Source of the DNA: Hyalella azteca
Lineage: Eukaryota > Arthropoda > Malacostraca > Amphipoda > Hyalellidae
Reading direction: 5' to 3'
DNA: 64,000 bases
Assembly: GCF_000764305.2 (NCBI RefSeq)
Contig: NW_025936691.1
Location: 4,784 to 68,783 of the forward strand
The position numbers were made by a program, and so were the translations under genes. Under the pieces are notes generated by a model. The model saw only the letters and a list, made by a program, of their open reading frames with translations. It did not search any database and was not told where the DNA came from. Below, one piece after another: positions 25,801-37,505 of the stretch (its first letter is position 1; the number at the start of each line of letters is the position of its first letter).

Positions 25801-28800
25801 TCGCGACTTTGGTGTAACTGATTTCGTTACCAATGTCGAGTGTTCCCCATTTGAAATTAAATCGAGCGAATCCATCAATATCGCTGAAACCGAGTTCAAC
25901 TTTGTTCTCTATACTGAGATCGGGTGACAATCTCATCTGAGAATCTCTCAAGAAATAGTTTCGTCGAAGAATGATTTTTTCGGATATCAGTGTATTGATA
26001 TCGTACGTTGGGCTAACAATAGTCGTTCGGTATTCAAAGTTCTTGTTTTCTCCGTGAAGAGAGTAAGTTAAGACCTTGTCAACGTCAAGAACGATTGCGT
26101 CGGATCCATAATTTACTGACAATGAAGATTCAACACGTCCTGGGGCGCGGTGGTATCTTGCTTTCGTATGTAGGGTCAATTTCGGAAACTGGGTAGAAAC
26201 GACGGAGAATCCGTAACTGCAGGTAATGCTCTCGTCCCGAGTAACTTTGTTGATCCTCAACAACTTGCTGAAAGAGTGTTCCGGCCCACGCATGACTGCG
26301 TATTTTGCATCCAGTTGTGAGTAGAAACCGTCTTCTCTGTTGATGTTGCCTGAGACTTTTGTGGTTAAAGGCATCGATATCAAGTTGAAGTTGAAGTTTG
26401 AAGCCTCGTTTGTAAGAGACGAGTCGACTGCACAAAGAAAATGTAATTTTAAAAATATTTATCTTTAAACCAGATTATTATATTGTATACGACTCAAAAA
26501 CGTAATAAATTTTTAATTTGGTTATTTTATTTGCACAGCTTATAAAATTTGATGAAAAAAAACCGCTATGCAACTCCTACGTAATTGTAATCACTCACAT
26601 GAAAAAACGAATTCAAATAGTCCAGAGTTCTGCAAGTCAGTCTTGATGACATGATTTTCAGCGTCAGTTTCGAAAAATCCTCTGAACTCGTTTAGAACCT
26701 CTGATTGTGCTTTGACGACAAAAATGGGTTCGTACTTCGTGGTTGATTCTTGGCGTTTACTCGAGTATCCGACTGTAACTTGGTACCTGTGATTGTTGCC
26801 GGCATCGACGTTCAACTCATAAACTTGTCCAGAATCTCCCCCTGCTATCTTACCAGTGGCTGTGAGAGCCTTCCAGGGACTGTAAAGGTCTATTCGAACC
26901 TGATCATCCTCTCGACTTGCAACGAAACTAAATTTTCTGTCAATTCTTGAACCAGGAGTGTCGATAATGAATGACACGCTGTTTTGAGCGTTCATGTAAC
27001 GGAAAAGGTATTCACTGTGTGAATCAGTCTTTTCTAAGAAGATTTTTCCATCAAACGACCAATCTTGTATCGAGGCTTCCGAGCAGAGCTGCAATCCAAG
27101 AAGTGACGATGTTGGAGTACACCTCTTTGTAATCCCGTTTTGAAGGGAATCTTCTACTATAACTACTTCATCGTTCCGAATGTAAACCTTCTCAGCGTGG
27201 GCGCTAAATAGTTCTATTTTTTCTTGAGGCATTTTCAGAGAAATGTCGACAATTTCTCCCCTCTTAATGTTCACTCGTCCGTCGAACGTAGCAGAAGAAT
27301 GCAAGTTAGATGTTATTCTAAGTCCAGATTTTGAGACGTGAGCGTCGACCATGATAGTGGCGTCGACTTGGACAGCAGCAGATGGGAAGATGTGGCCATC
27401 AATATTAATGTCGCGGAAGGATGTCATAGCAAAGTTCCCGTCCATTCTCAGACCGAGAGTTGCAGTGCTGTTCAACTTCAATGTGATAGGTAGACCTGAA
27501 ATCGTCGCATAGGTCAGTTCTGTTTCCATCAGCTTGTAAGATTTCGTGTAATCTACTTGGCCATTTTTAGCAAAGTCAAGCAGCATTTGCAGTAAATCAA
27601 AATCAGGCTTCTTCTCGAAGAAATTCTCGATTCCCCTGAAGTGTTGATATTTGACATCATTTCCCAGGACCCGCAGGTAGTAAGACCCTTCAGGCTCGCT
27701 CGTCGAGTCGCTCACTCCTTGTTCCCATATTGTCTCTTCTTTATTCTGACTTTGTCGCAGATTTTTCAGGATTGCTTCCACCGTTTCCTCAGGATAATAG
27801 CCATTTGGGCCGAAAAATTTTTCTGCAAATATCTCAAAGCCTTCAATGCGTCCTCCAATTTCAAACATGTTAATTGATTCGCCGAAGAGGTCTAAAGTGA
27901 AATTTAGCATCGCAGATCTTGGAAGGAATGAACTGCTTGAGAAAATGACGTTGCTATCCACAGTGGCTCCATAACCAGACTCGTCCATATAGAAAGATGA
28001 TTCAAAATTCCTAGAAAGTTTCAAGCTACTCGAGTTAAATTTGTTCGCCAACATTTCTTCACCAACAAGTTTTCTTATCCATTGCTTCTCATGCGAGGCT
28101 GACTCCTGAAGGTTGGTTAAATGAGTCCATACGAAGGAACCAACTTGGTTCACACTTTCCGAACTAAGCCTATCTTTGATGGTATTGATGAGTTCTTTAG
28201 TAGGGCATGCCATCAGGGACAAATACGCGGCGATTCGAATTTCCGAATCTTCACGGCCGTTCTCGTAGACACCCATAAGCCCAGATCTGTCGTACGTGCA
28301 AGGGGCTTTGCGCCAAGCCTCCAGAGCGGCAACTCGGACCTCTGTTGGGTTCTCTTCTTCATTGAAGCAGTTTACGACGATATCGGAGCTCATCCAGTGG
28401 CCGGCGTTTCCTAAAGCCTTGAGCGTCACCAGGATCTTTTCCTTCTCTTCAAAGCTTGTGCTTCTGCATGCACTTCCAAGTTGAAGCTCGAAGACAGACA
28501 ATATTTCTTTTACTTCATTTGTCTCTGAACATGACGCGTCGATCTTACAGTATGTATTAACCATTGCAGAAACTCCCAGGAATGCTTCTTTGGAGAAACT
28601 CTGGAGCATGAGAGCCTGTTGGAGGGAATTTCATGAGGTGAGACTTCAAGTTAAAACTTTCTGCGTTAGAGTCATAGTGCAAAATATCGGCTCATCTGTG
28701 GTTCAGAATCGCGCGTTTGAGCCCAGCCTTGCCGAGTCCGCACTCAGAACTTCACGATTGTAATGTCACATAATTTTGTGCGACAAGTCACGATGCGGTC

Positions 28801-31800
28801 GTGTACTTTTAGACTACTACAAGTGAGCGCAACTCAACGTACTTAACGTTAATAATTAAGTTAAATTCTGGATGGATAATTCCTCTAAACTAAAGTAAAA
28901 AAAGTGTATTTTTACATTTCTTGTTTCTTTCTTAGTAAAGTCAAGGGAGCTTATTATGTGCTTGACAAGGTATTCTCATCCTATCAAATTCCAAATAAAT
29001 TGTTTTTTATCAAATATTCAGCACGGAAAATGTTGTCCGATTAAATTCAATTTTGTTACTTACGGGCAATGGCCGGAACATCTCAACCTTGGGACTCGGA
29101 ATGAAGGCGAGTGATGTGAACCATGCCTTGGTCTCGACTTCGGTCATCTGGCCTGAGAGGATCAGGTCTCGGACTATGAACATCGACGCGGGAGTGGCTA
29201 CCATGGGTGCGGCATCTACCAGGAATCTCCACACTCTGGTACCTCTGTTTGCCTCGTATATGATGCTGAGCTGTCGCTGGTTCATCTCGCGCAGATGTTC
29301 GACAAGTCGGGAGAATAGAGCAGGTACTGTAGACTGCACAACAGGCATTGTCGACTGGTCCAGCTCTTCCAGAATTGATTCGACCAGGCGAATTTTGCCT
29401 TCCAAGGTCTCTTCCTCGACGTTTCCATCAAACTTCAAGCTGGATTTTACCAAAGGAAACTCTGAAGTAGGAAAAATTGTTATTTAAAATATAAGTACTT
29501 GAGAAATTAAATATTAAAAAGGACACGTTACATCAAATAATATTAGTGAAATTTATAGTTATTTTTTATTATGAAAATTTTCCCTTTGATCATCCTAAAC
29601 ACCATGTCAATCTGAGCCACTGTTCGACTATCACATTACCTGGGAACCGTGATAATTAAAACAAACGTTAATTCATGGATAATTCATTAATAATGTCTCG
29701 GTTTAGATAAATTTTGGCTAGTTTTACTGCATTACCTACAATAACTTGTTCTAATATGAATCCTGTACTAAACTAGGAACATATTGAAATATTTCACCTG
29801 TGATGGGCCCATTTGGGGTCACTTTTATGAGGTTTATGGTCGACGTAACGAATGCTGTGGCACCTCCTGCACCTTGCGACACAGGACTCAGTTCCATCGT
29901 GTGGCTGCATTCTACTTTGTTGATTATCCCTGCAAGGATTGTTTGCGAGCACTCGAAGTAGGAAGATACTAGAGGCACTCTCTGGATTGCCGCTGGTAAC
30001 GTAGTTACAGACGAGACGGCAATGTTAGGACATTTCTCCGACACGCGTTTGATGACCGTGTGGTCGGTTGTACTCCGGTCGAACTCGTAACGAGTATCGC
30101 ATTCTCCGAAGAGTCCAACTTCTTTCACAAACTGGAACTGCGATGGGGAAATGAAATTTTTGGTAATAATACGATAAAGGCTTTCAAATTAATGAATCAT
30201 AGCCAAGCTTTTCATGAATCATGTTATCGCAATCAAGAAGGTTGTACCTCTGTTTTCAACCATCACTTTTTTGTATCGACAATCTCGCACAACAAAAATT
30301 TATCCCTCCTGATATTTTACCTACTTGAAAAACGTATATGTGCTTGTATTGTTTTGCTTTTTCATGTATTGATATCTACTGTTTTATTATAGCGTGACTT
30401 GCATGCTGAACCACACGGTGCGTACACTTTGATCACTAATTAAATAAATATCTGAGTTATCTTAGTTCATCTAAAATGAACCTTATAAGTTCATATATAT
30501 ATTGATTGTTGTCCACCTTTTCTTGAGTCGAGAAAGAGTCCACGTTGTTTTGGAAGCCGATGAGGACGCCTCGTTTGAAGTTCGTCACCCACGCTGGCTC
30601 GCCCTCATCGCTGCAGATCGTCGAAATAAGTCCGTCGTCGAACGCAAATCTCAGGGGCTTCTTCGTCAGCTCGGTTGTGAACTCCGAACTTTGAGATCCC
30701 TCAAGTTCCACGTCTTCCAGCTAGAAGAGCTCAACAACGTGAGTGTTTATAATCTTTTCTTTAAAAATAGTTATATGTGATCAAATTTGTTAGGTACATC
30801 TTAAGCAAAACTTTTTATTCTGCAAATAAGTATGTCAACAAGGGAGTGATCTTCTGGAGTTGCATGCAATGATCTACATTTTATCAATAGTACACATGAA
30901 TGCTGGAACAAATATGATATATAATTCTGATTCATGGAGGTGTTATAAATTCAAGAAAACTACATGTACTAATTAACTGTTTCCACATGGATGTTGCTGA
31001 ATTTTCAATAATAATTTCAGACGGCCTAGAGTGTTTTGAAATGAGCCACAAAATAAAATATCTTGCTCTGTAAATTTTTTGAAACAATGTTTTTTAATGT
31101 TTACCAGTCATCAATGATACACATCCTTGACAAATTGATAGAAATATGAAACATAAAAGCTTTAGTGCTTATTTAAACGATGTGAATCTGGGTTAAAAGT
31201 AAAATCCCGCTCATATAGCAATATACGCACCATTAGCGAGAACTCGCAGGGCGCGAGAACACTTATGACCGCCTTTGCCGTGACTTGCACCCTCGCCTGG
31301 TCTCCAACACTCAAACTGTCCGTGCCAATGTCCGTCCTGGTGGTGTAGGTGTACTCGTAGCTCATGCCTGGCGTGTGGTATAAGGCCGAATTACAATCAA
31401 TAGCAGTTCAAAAATCGTTCCGAATGCGTCAATAGCGTATATTTTTTAATTAAATCACTATTTATTTTATTGATGTATCACTGAACTATTTAAAATTGAG
31501 GTTAGCGATTTTGTGAGATAACTTGCTGGGAGTAACGAAATTTTAACCGTTGGGCATTATTCTAATAAAGGCAATAGGAGATTTCAACGCTGTGGTGCCT
31601 ACCGATCTACGTTATTTTACTTGTGGATACAGATATATTGTAATATTATCAATATAATCTGAAAGCTATCACATTTTTCCATCAAAATTAGACTAAAAAA
31701 TCCTAAATCCCGCAAGTCCGTGTTCTTGGCTATAAGTTTAAGACGTTGCTGAAATGAAGAATGTTACAGATCTTCAACAACGAGTCGAAAAACTGTAAAA

Positions 31801-33972
31801 ATAAACTCAATTTAAGCCAAGATTTGTTCACCTTCATGGTGCCGCAAAGAGGGGTTAGAGGGCTAGGAATTATAATAGGAATTTTCATGCGATAGAGGAA
31901 TGATTTTGTGTGTTGTTACGGTCGTTATTAATGAGCGCTTAGTGCAGAAAAGCAAAGTCAGCTGTGCAAGCAATTTGTTAATTTGTTAATCAACAATATT
32001 CATAGCAGATTTTTATTTAGTTAAATCTATAAGCAGATAGTCTGAGCCTAAAAATTTCTGTACATAGATTATTATGGGATAGAATCGTACAGATATGCTC
32101 TTATCTATTCACCTCTTTCGAATGCAAACTTGGATGAAGCGCTGCATGTTTCGGCGCACTGGTAACGAAGCCCCGTTGGTACTGCAAGAGAGAAGAGTTG
32201 TTATTGATTTCAGATTCCCGATTCAGATGTTGTTGAATCAGATTCCCGACAGAACACAACATAAAGCATCTGATACGAATATCAATGTCACTCGATTGCT
32301 TGAGTCGCAAATTCACTAGAAATTTGAGAGCAAAGAAAATTTCGCAAAAAATCATCATATCTTCATGGAAAACGTTTCAGAGTCCCGCTCCATCGTGTTT
32401 CGAAAGTTCTAGGGTACAGATACAATCTATTATTAATTTGCTTATATTCTTTTTTATGAAACAATAAAATCTGCCAATTCTCTGTTTTAAGAAATGTATG
32501 ACCTTTTCATTGGTTTGATGTTTAATTTTTTAAATTTCTTAAAGAATTATCAGTTTTAAATGAGGTTTTCACGAGGTTGTGCGACTGGCTAATTGTCTTC
32601 TTGACTTAAAGCCAATACTCTATAACAGATACGTCGATGACACCTTCCTAGTTTACAAGTATCCTTCTCTAGTGATCTTTTCTTCGATTACCTAAACTTG
32701 CAACATAAGTTCATCACATTTAACATGGAGCTTGAATCTAACATTAGTTTCTCTTTTCTCTATTTCAATGTAACAAAATCTAATGGCAGATGTCAAATTT
32801 CTGTTCATACTGCAGACCTTCATCCGAAACAACTTCAAGATAATTAAAAGTTTCGTTCATGAAATACTTCCCAAATGTTGATCTTCGTATTTTGTTCGTG
32901 AATTTTAATATATGTTCTTACTTTAGGCACAAACGTATTCTCCTAATTCATATGCGATCATCTCTATACAATAATACAATAAGCCATTAAAAAAAACTTT
33001 CATGCATCTATATGGCTCATTACGAGGGATACATTGTTTTATGGCTACATCCGGAAATTCAATATTGTCTCAAAAATTTGAAAATCTTAATTCGTAAGAA
33101 ACTTTTCCTTTTTGAAAAGACACAAAATATTTACTACATAATTAATGAAGACGAGTAATATGATGAATAAAAATTTCTGTGTGCATTATGCCCGTCCGCT
33201 AATGTGATAAATATTCATTAACGGTCCACATCATGCGTGCCATGTCAATATATAAAAAAATTGCTGATTTACAATGCAATTTATGATTCTCTTAGTCAGC
33301 AATGAAGCGTATAGCTCCTTAATTATGGCAATTACAATGCAAACTATTTCTTTTCCATTAAATTAATTGGAGTCGAATTCCAAAAATTTTTGAAATTCGG
33401 CAGGGCAACGTGGGAGAGGATTGAGAAAAGAATATTCGAATCTAATTTATGTGCAAAGTAACTTTTCTTTCATGGATAGCTTGATTGATACCCAAGTATT
33501 AAATTCAATTTCGTTAGTTGAAGTTAAAACCACTCTTAGCAGTTAATTTAGTATTACTTGTTGCCACAAACTATGCTCGTGAGCAGAGGTTTGATTATTA
33601 GTTATATCAATCGTGTAATAGTTCAACCCATTTTATCAGCACACATTCATATTTAGGCAAAAATCAAATCATGATTTCAGCAATGGTGAATGAAAATGTT
33701 GTGATACCGCATGAGACGAATAGATGGACATACAAAGAGACGAGTTCTAAGTCGTCCTTTGAAAGATGATCGACTTGTGAAATATAATTCTGATCCATCG
33801 AAATAAAAGATTCTAAATTTTAATTGTGAAAGCCGTGAGCTAATTTTTACTGTTCTACAACAGCCGAAAAAATGAAGTGTAACACAGTTATATACGAGGA
33901 AATTTGTAACATTGTACCTGCTGCGGCCGTAGCCACGAAGGCAGCTAGCAAAAGGGGCGTGAAGTTGCCCAT
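13891..33972 (-). CDS. Large discoidal lipoprotein / beta-glucan-binding protein precursor (LLTP family), complete
   Basis: Coding exons in transcript order: 33972..33918, 32181..32113, 31367..31231, 30720..30517, 30137..29798, 29461..29064, 28615..26599, 26427..25781, 25354..25082, 24616..24507, 24298..13891. All junctions are GT-AG and in phase, giving 4,885 aa. Secreted haemolymph lipid carrier. Residues 1-18 are a signal peptide (MGNFTPLLLAAFVATAAA). Residues about 30-590 are the vitellogenin-type lipid-transfer module (GMSYEYTYTT, a FKRGVL-type motif, then an alpha-helical repeat region). A DUF1943-like beta region follows to about 900. The rest is long amphipathic beta sequence with some 20 recurrences of a TPF-x-G-(F/Y)-x-x-(L/I) motif. 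Furin motifs RSKR (R3043) and RMKR (R4131) divide it into about 3,025, 1,088 and 754 residues. There is no vWD domain, unlike insect apolipophorin or vitellogenin. Crayfish and prawn dLp/BGBP precursors have about this length and two furin sites flanking HDL-BGBP (known). That each fragment is made here is inference. Confidence 0.9.
16156..16167 (-). other. Furin motif RMKR, BGBP / small dLp subunit boundary
   Basis: The codons read R-M-K-R followed by S-I-T-D-E, matching R-X-K/R-R. The last Arg is residue 4131. Cleavage would leave a 754-residue C-terminal chain, about 85 kDa by average residue mass, which fits the small dLp subunit of the crayfish precursor. Cleavage is inferred. Confidence 0.75.
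17068..17076 (-). other. RGD tripeptide within the predicted BGBP segment
   Basis: Residues 3825-3827 read RGD within RYLRGDVALNM. Crustacean BGBPs are known to contain an RGD linked to haemocyte binding. Whether this position is homologous to theirs cannot be judged without an alignment. A second RGD is at residues 1903-1905 (22,834-22,842) in the predicted large dLp subunit. Confidence 0.55.
19420..19431 (-). other. Furin motif RSKR, large dLp subunit / BGBP boundary
   Basis: The codons read N-R-S-K-R-S-L-E-F. The last Arg is residue 3043. Together with RMKR at 4131 it releases a 1,088-residue middle chain (roughly 120 kDa), in line with the ~100-kDa size reported for crayfish plasma BGBP. 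Cleavage is inferred. Confidence 0.75.
32182..33917 (-). other. Intron 1 of the dLp/BGBP gene
   Basis: This 1.7-kb intron separates the signal-peptide exon from the first lipid-transfer exon (donor GTACAAT, acceptor ctcttgcag). It carries a degenerate Penelope-like reverse-transcriptase remnant on the opposite strand at about 32,575-32,850. Nothing else recognisable was seen. Confidence 0.75.
32575..32850 (+). pseudogene. Penelope-like retroelement reverse transcriptase fragment
   Basis: The plus strand encodes RYVDDTFLVYK with the RT catalytic YVDD (codons 32,630-32,641). After one frameshift it continues LFFDYLNLQHKFITFNMELE, then a degraded F-N-V motif with S-N-G-R. This order (RYVDDTF, FLDYLN-QH-IKFTME, SFLDV, VYRK-like) is typical of Penelope-like element RT palms. 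It is short, frameshifted and has no adjacent endonuclease that I could see, so it is a dead remnant in a host intron, antisense to the dLp gene. Confidence 0.6.
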
Positions 33973-34027
33973 GATTGTAGTCCTAGAGAAGAACCACAAG
34001 TTATTTGTTCACTTCACTGCACTGTGC

Positions 34028-34062
34028 GAATGAGCAATAGTGCCTGGACTCCTGCTTTTATA
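34028..34062 (-). promoter_or_regulatory. TATA box and initiator of the dLp/BGBP gene
   Basis: The complement of 34,056-34,062 reads TATAAAA (in context AGCTATAAAAGC). About 31 nt downstream the complement of 34,028-34,033 reads TCATTC, matching the arthropod initiator TCA-K/T-TY. The predicted start is the A at 34,031, giving a 5'UTR of about 58 nt before the ATG at 33,972. A strong focused promoter suits a highly expressed secretory gene. A TCTAG just before the ATG could be a splice acceptor, so a spliced 5'UTR is not excluded. Confidence 0.65.
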
Positions 34063-34729
34063 GCTCCTGGTAGCCCTGGTGAGTGGGCCTAGCTTATCGA
34101 GACCCTCCTCGAACACTCGAGAGCAACGATAAGTTCTCGTCAATCAGCCAACCTTCTTAACCTCAATCGACTTGTTAGTCCTATAGTTTCCATAACTACT
34201 TGAACGGTAGCCCCCTTTTACTCAGTAACACATCAGCAATGAACATTAAATTTTAGATTTACAAAGATTATCTTGGCAATTTAGAGTTTTTGCAAGAATT
34301 CGATTTCCATCTGGGAAAATTTCAATTTCCATCGTGGGATGTATATTGCATCGTTTGCACTTAACATCCGTGAATTACCTTCAATTTCATTAAATATTTT
34401 GCATCTGGTTGTAATTCCTTGTTTGGCCTCAACTAAATCACGAACTCGATTAAGCCCATCTCGCAAAATTTACTCATAAACTTGGTTCATGATTGGAATC
34501 ATAAATATCATGCAACAAATGGAGAAGCAAGTTTAAATGACACCATTCAAAATGGCCTCCCCGGCTATTGCGAATGTTGGGAGGTTAATGTGAATGCGAA
34601 TGTTGGCTGGGGGTGCGCTTAGAATTTTGGCCGTTTGATTTCCATTTGCATATATCGCTGCATATACTGTCGGGTATCTGTCAGAGCACCTTATCATATT
34701 TCTGACTCATAGCAAGAAATGCGTTGAGT

Positions 34730-35610
34730 CATTGGAAGATGCACCTATCAAAACTCGTCTTACTCAAATATGTACCAAATCTGATACTGCTCAAATTCGT
34801 ACCTCTCAAATATGGCTTTTCCGAAATACGTATCTCAAATCTGGTAAGTCTCAGATCAGGTCTTGCTAAAAATAAGGATCTCTTTTATCTGGTATTTCTC
34901 ATATTCAAGACCATCTGATCTGGTCTTGATCAAACATGGATCTCTAATTATCCAATCTAATTTTGCTCAAGCACGGACCTCTCTAATCCGGTCTTGCTCA
35001 AACACGGACCTCTTTTAATATGGTCTTGTTTAAACACGGACCTCTCTAATTTGGTCTTGCTCAAACATGTACCTCTTTAATCTGGCGTTGCTCAAACATG
35101 TACCTCTTTAATCTGGTGTTTCTCCAGCATGTACCTATCTCATTTGATATTGCTCAAATACGGACCTTTTTTCTCTGGTCTTGCTCAAACATGTACCTCT
35201 TTTATCTGGTCTTGCTCAAACATGTACCTCTTTATCTTGTCTTGTTCAAACATGCACCTCTTTAATCTGGTCTTGCTCAAACACGGACCTCTTTACTCTG
35301 GTCTTGCTCAAGCATGCACCCCTTTAATCTGGTGTTGCTCAAACATGTACCTCTTTAATCTGGTGTTTCTCCAGCATGTACCTATCTCATTTGATATTGC
35401 TCAAATACGGACCTTTTTACTCTGGTCTTGCTCAAACACGGACCTCTTTAATTTGGTCTTGCTCAAACATGTACCTCTTTTATCTGGTCTTGCTCAAACA
35501 GTACCTCTTTATCTGGTCTTGTTCAAACATGCACCTCTTTAATCTGGTCTTGCTCAAACACGGACCTCTCTAATTTGATATTGTTCAAATACGGAAGTCC
35601 CAAACATGGT
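34730..35610. repeat. 31-bp minisatellite with higher-order structure
   Basis: Some 28 copies of a 31-bp unit (core 'acctctttaatctggtct' followed by 'tgctcaaacacgg') run through this block, more diverged at both edges. A variant segment starting 'tacctatctcatttgatatt' recurs 247 bp apart (35,137 and 35,384), about eight units, showing that a multi-unit block was duplicated. Open frames here are products of the repeat. Confidence 0.85.
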
Positions 35611-36396
35611 CTAGCTAAAAAATTGAACTCCGGGCATATATTTACACGAGTATCCCAAAAGTTTTGATTAAATTGAGTATGAAAGTTTAGTAATTGTTAT
35701 AGGCTTAGAATCAACCCTTTGGCCTGGACTAAAATCTCAGCCCACTGGCAGCAATATATATATTGATTAGAACTCAATGTACTATCAAAATGTCACCAAA
35801 TCTGTTTGAATTTTTGCGCTCCATCTTTGTCGGGATTGTGGATGTAAACGTTTCGTTTTTATCAAAATTGCCCACTAATAAAATGAACTTCATTTTCTAT
35901 TCATAAATACATAAGAGATGAATCACTAGTGGACGCGTTAATTTTTTCTATGTAATTGTGTAACTTGATGACTTTAGTTCAGGCAGTAAATTCAGCTGTC
36001 AACGGCTGCTATCTTACTGATGTATATTTTTCAAACGAAAGTTAATATAATTACGTACGTTCATGTTTCACCTTGCAGCATCTGCAAATTCTCTTCGAAC
36101 TGGATAAATAAATACATCTAACTTAGGAGATTTAATTTTATTTACTCTGTTATTAATAAGTAGGAATTTTAAATCGATATTAAATGTTTTTACAGAGCGC
36201 ATTTGCTAGGTGAACTTATTCGGTCATTAAACCACATAGTTGTTACTTCAAGTTGATATTGATCATTTACGTATTGATGATTTGATCACTTGTAACGTGC
36301 CCTCGAAGTTCGATCCGAACGAGACGCCACGACAATCTCTTCGTGGAATAATAATAATAATAATATACGTGAATATTTACTTATCAAATGTGAATG

Positions 36397-36551
36397 TTAC
36401 CATGGTGAGTCAATGCAGTCGACAAGGTCGTGGTCGTTGACCTGGTACACCGAGAAGTTGGCCCTCCAAATAATCTGAGGCGCTGTCTGCATCAGCAGTT
36501 CTGACTGTCGCACATCTCTGGCTCGTCTGGTGAGCTCTTGAGAATACTTGA
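36397..36551 (-). CDS. Exon-like segment, unassigned gene (possible terminal exon)
   Basis: The complement has an acceptor-like site (tcattttgcag) followed by about 50 codons reading KYSQELTRRARDVRQ..., then ...IIWRANFSVYQVNDHDLVDC..., and ends with a stop (TAA, 36,397-36,399) or alternatively a GTAACA donor at the same place. Base composition is much more GC-rich and codon-like than the flanking AT-rich DNA. I do not recognise the family and found no partner exons nearby. It may be the last exon of an unseen gene, a gene fragment or part of an old transposon. Confidence 0.3.
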
Positions 36552-36670
36552 CTGCAAAATGACTGATGCAATCTACCCCCAACCCAATTAAAATCATCAA
36601 CCAATAGCCTGATTAATCGACTAATGACTTAATTCATCTCATCCTGTCATTTTTCTATTCCATTCCTTTT

Positions 36671-36783
36671 CAGCGCATTTTCTCATTTATGGAAAAAATG
36701 CACTATTGTGCTTGCCATGTCCGTCTGTCCGTCCGTCCGTCCGTCCGTCTGTCTTCACGTTTTCGTCGACGAGAAAATGCGCT
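36671..36783. mobile_element. Short inverted-repeat element with (GTCC)n core
   Basis: Starts agcgcattttctc (36,672) and ends with its inverse gagaaaatgcgct (36,783). A run of gtccgtctgtccgtccgtcc lies between. It is a 113-bp non-coding element of the kind that carries a microsatellite between inverted ends. Confidence 0.55.
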
Positions 36784-37271
36784 CTCTGTCACTCACTGCA
36801 GTGAGTACTGAGTTATATTTTTGCGACTTTTTGGCCATTCTCTCAGTTTCCTCGTGACACATCACACATACAGGGTCAACAACCTCGATTTCTTGCATAT
36901 CAAACGTCATTTCAGTTTTTTACTTACGTTATACAGACCCAAGCTCTAACGCATTTTTCGAAACTGTAATTTCTTCTTCAAGGCACGTTTTTATTATATA
37001 TTTAGTTTGGCAATCATCTCCTCATCAAATCTTAATTGACACAACAACGCCGAAGCATTAATGTAATGAACTGAAATATTTCCGGTCAAGGGATCGTTCT
37101 TAACTCGAAAATTGTTCTAATTTCTTGAAGTGATATGGTTAGCTTCCCAAAAGTGATAGAGGAATATACTACTCATAGACTCATAGTCCCAGAGTGCTTT
37201 ACTTGTTAATTGTTAGCGCTGGGATCCGAACACATGAATGAGGTGCTTTTTAATGAAAAATCCCATCAGTT

Positions 37272-37505
37272 AATGTACCATGATTACTTATATCAATAGT
37301 ACAATTATGACTAATATCAATAATACAGTGATTGTTAATAATAATAGTACCATGATTGCTACTATCAATAATACAATAAATACTAATATCAATAGTACAA
37401 TGATGACTAACATCGAAAAAACAATAATTACTAATATCAATACCTAGTACAATGATTGCTCAAATCGAATGGACAATAATTGCTGAGATCAACACTGCAA
37501 TGGTA
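37272..37505. repeat. ~24-bp degenerate tandem repeat
   Basis: About ten imperfect copies of a unit close to 'aatatcaatagtacaatgat' plus 'tact'. A similar motif occurs at 38-118. Confidence 0.65.

Noticed and set aside
35129..35573. Hydrophobic repeat protein frames (LVLLKHGPLYSGLAQ)
   Set aside because: Produced by the 31-bp tandem array; frames shift with unit variants.
37200..37230. tRNA-like 'gggatccgaac' word
   Set aside because: No surrounding cloverleaf arms or B-box context could be found by eye.
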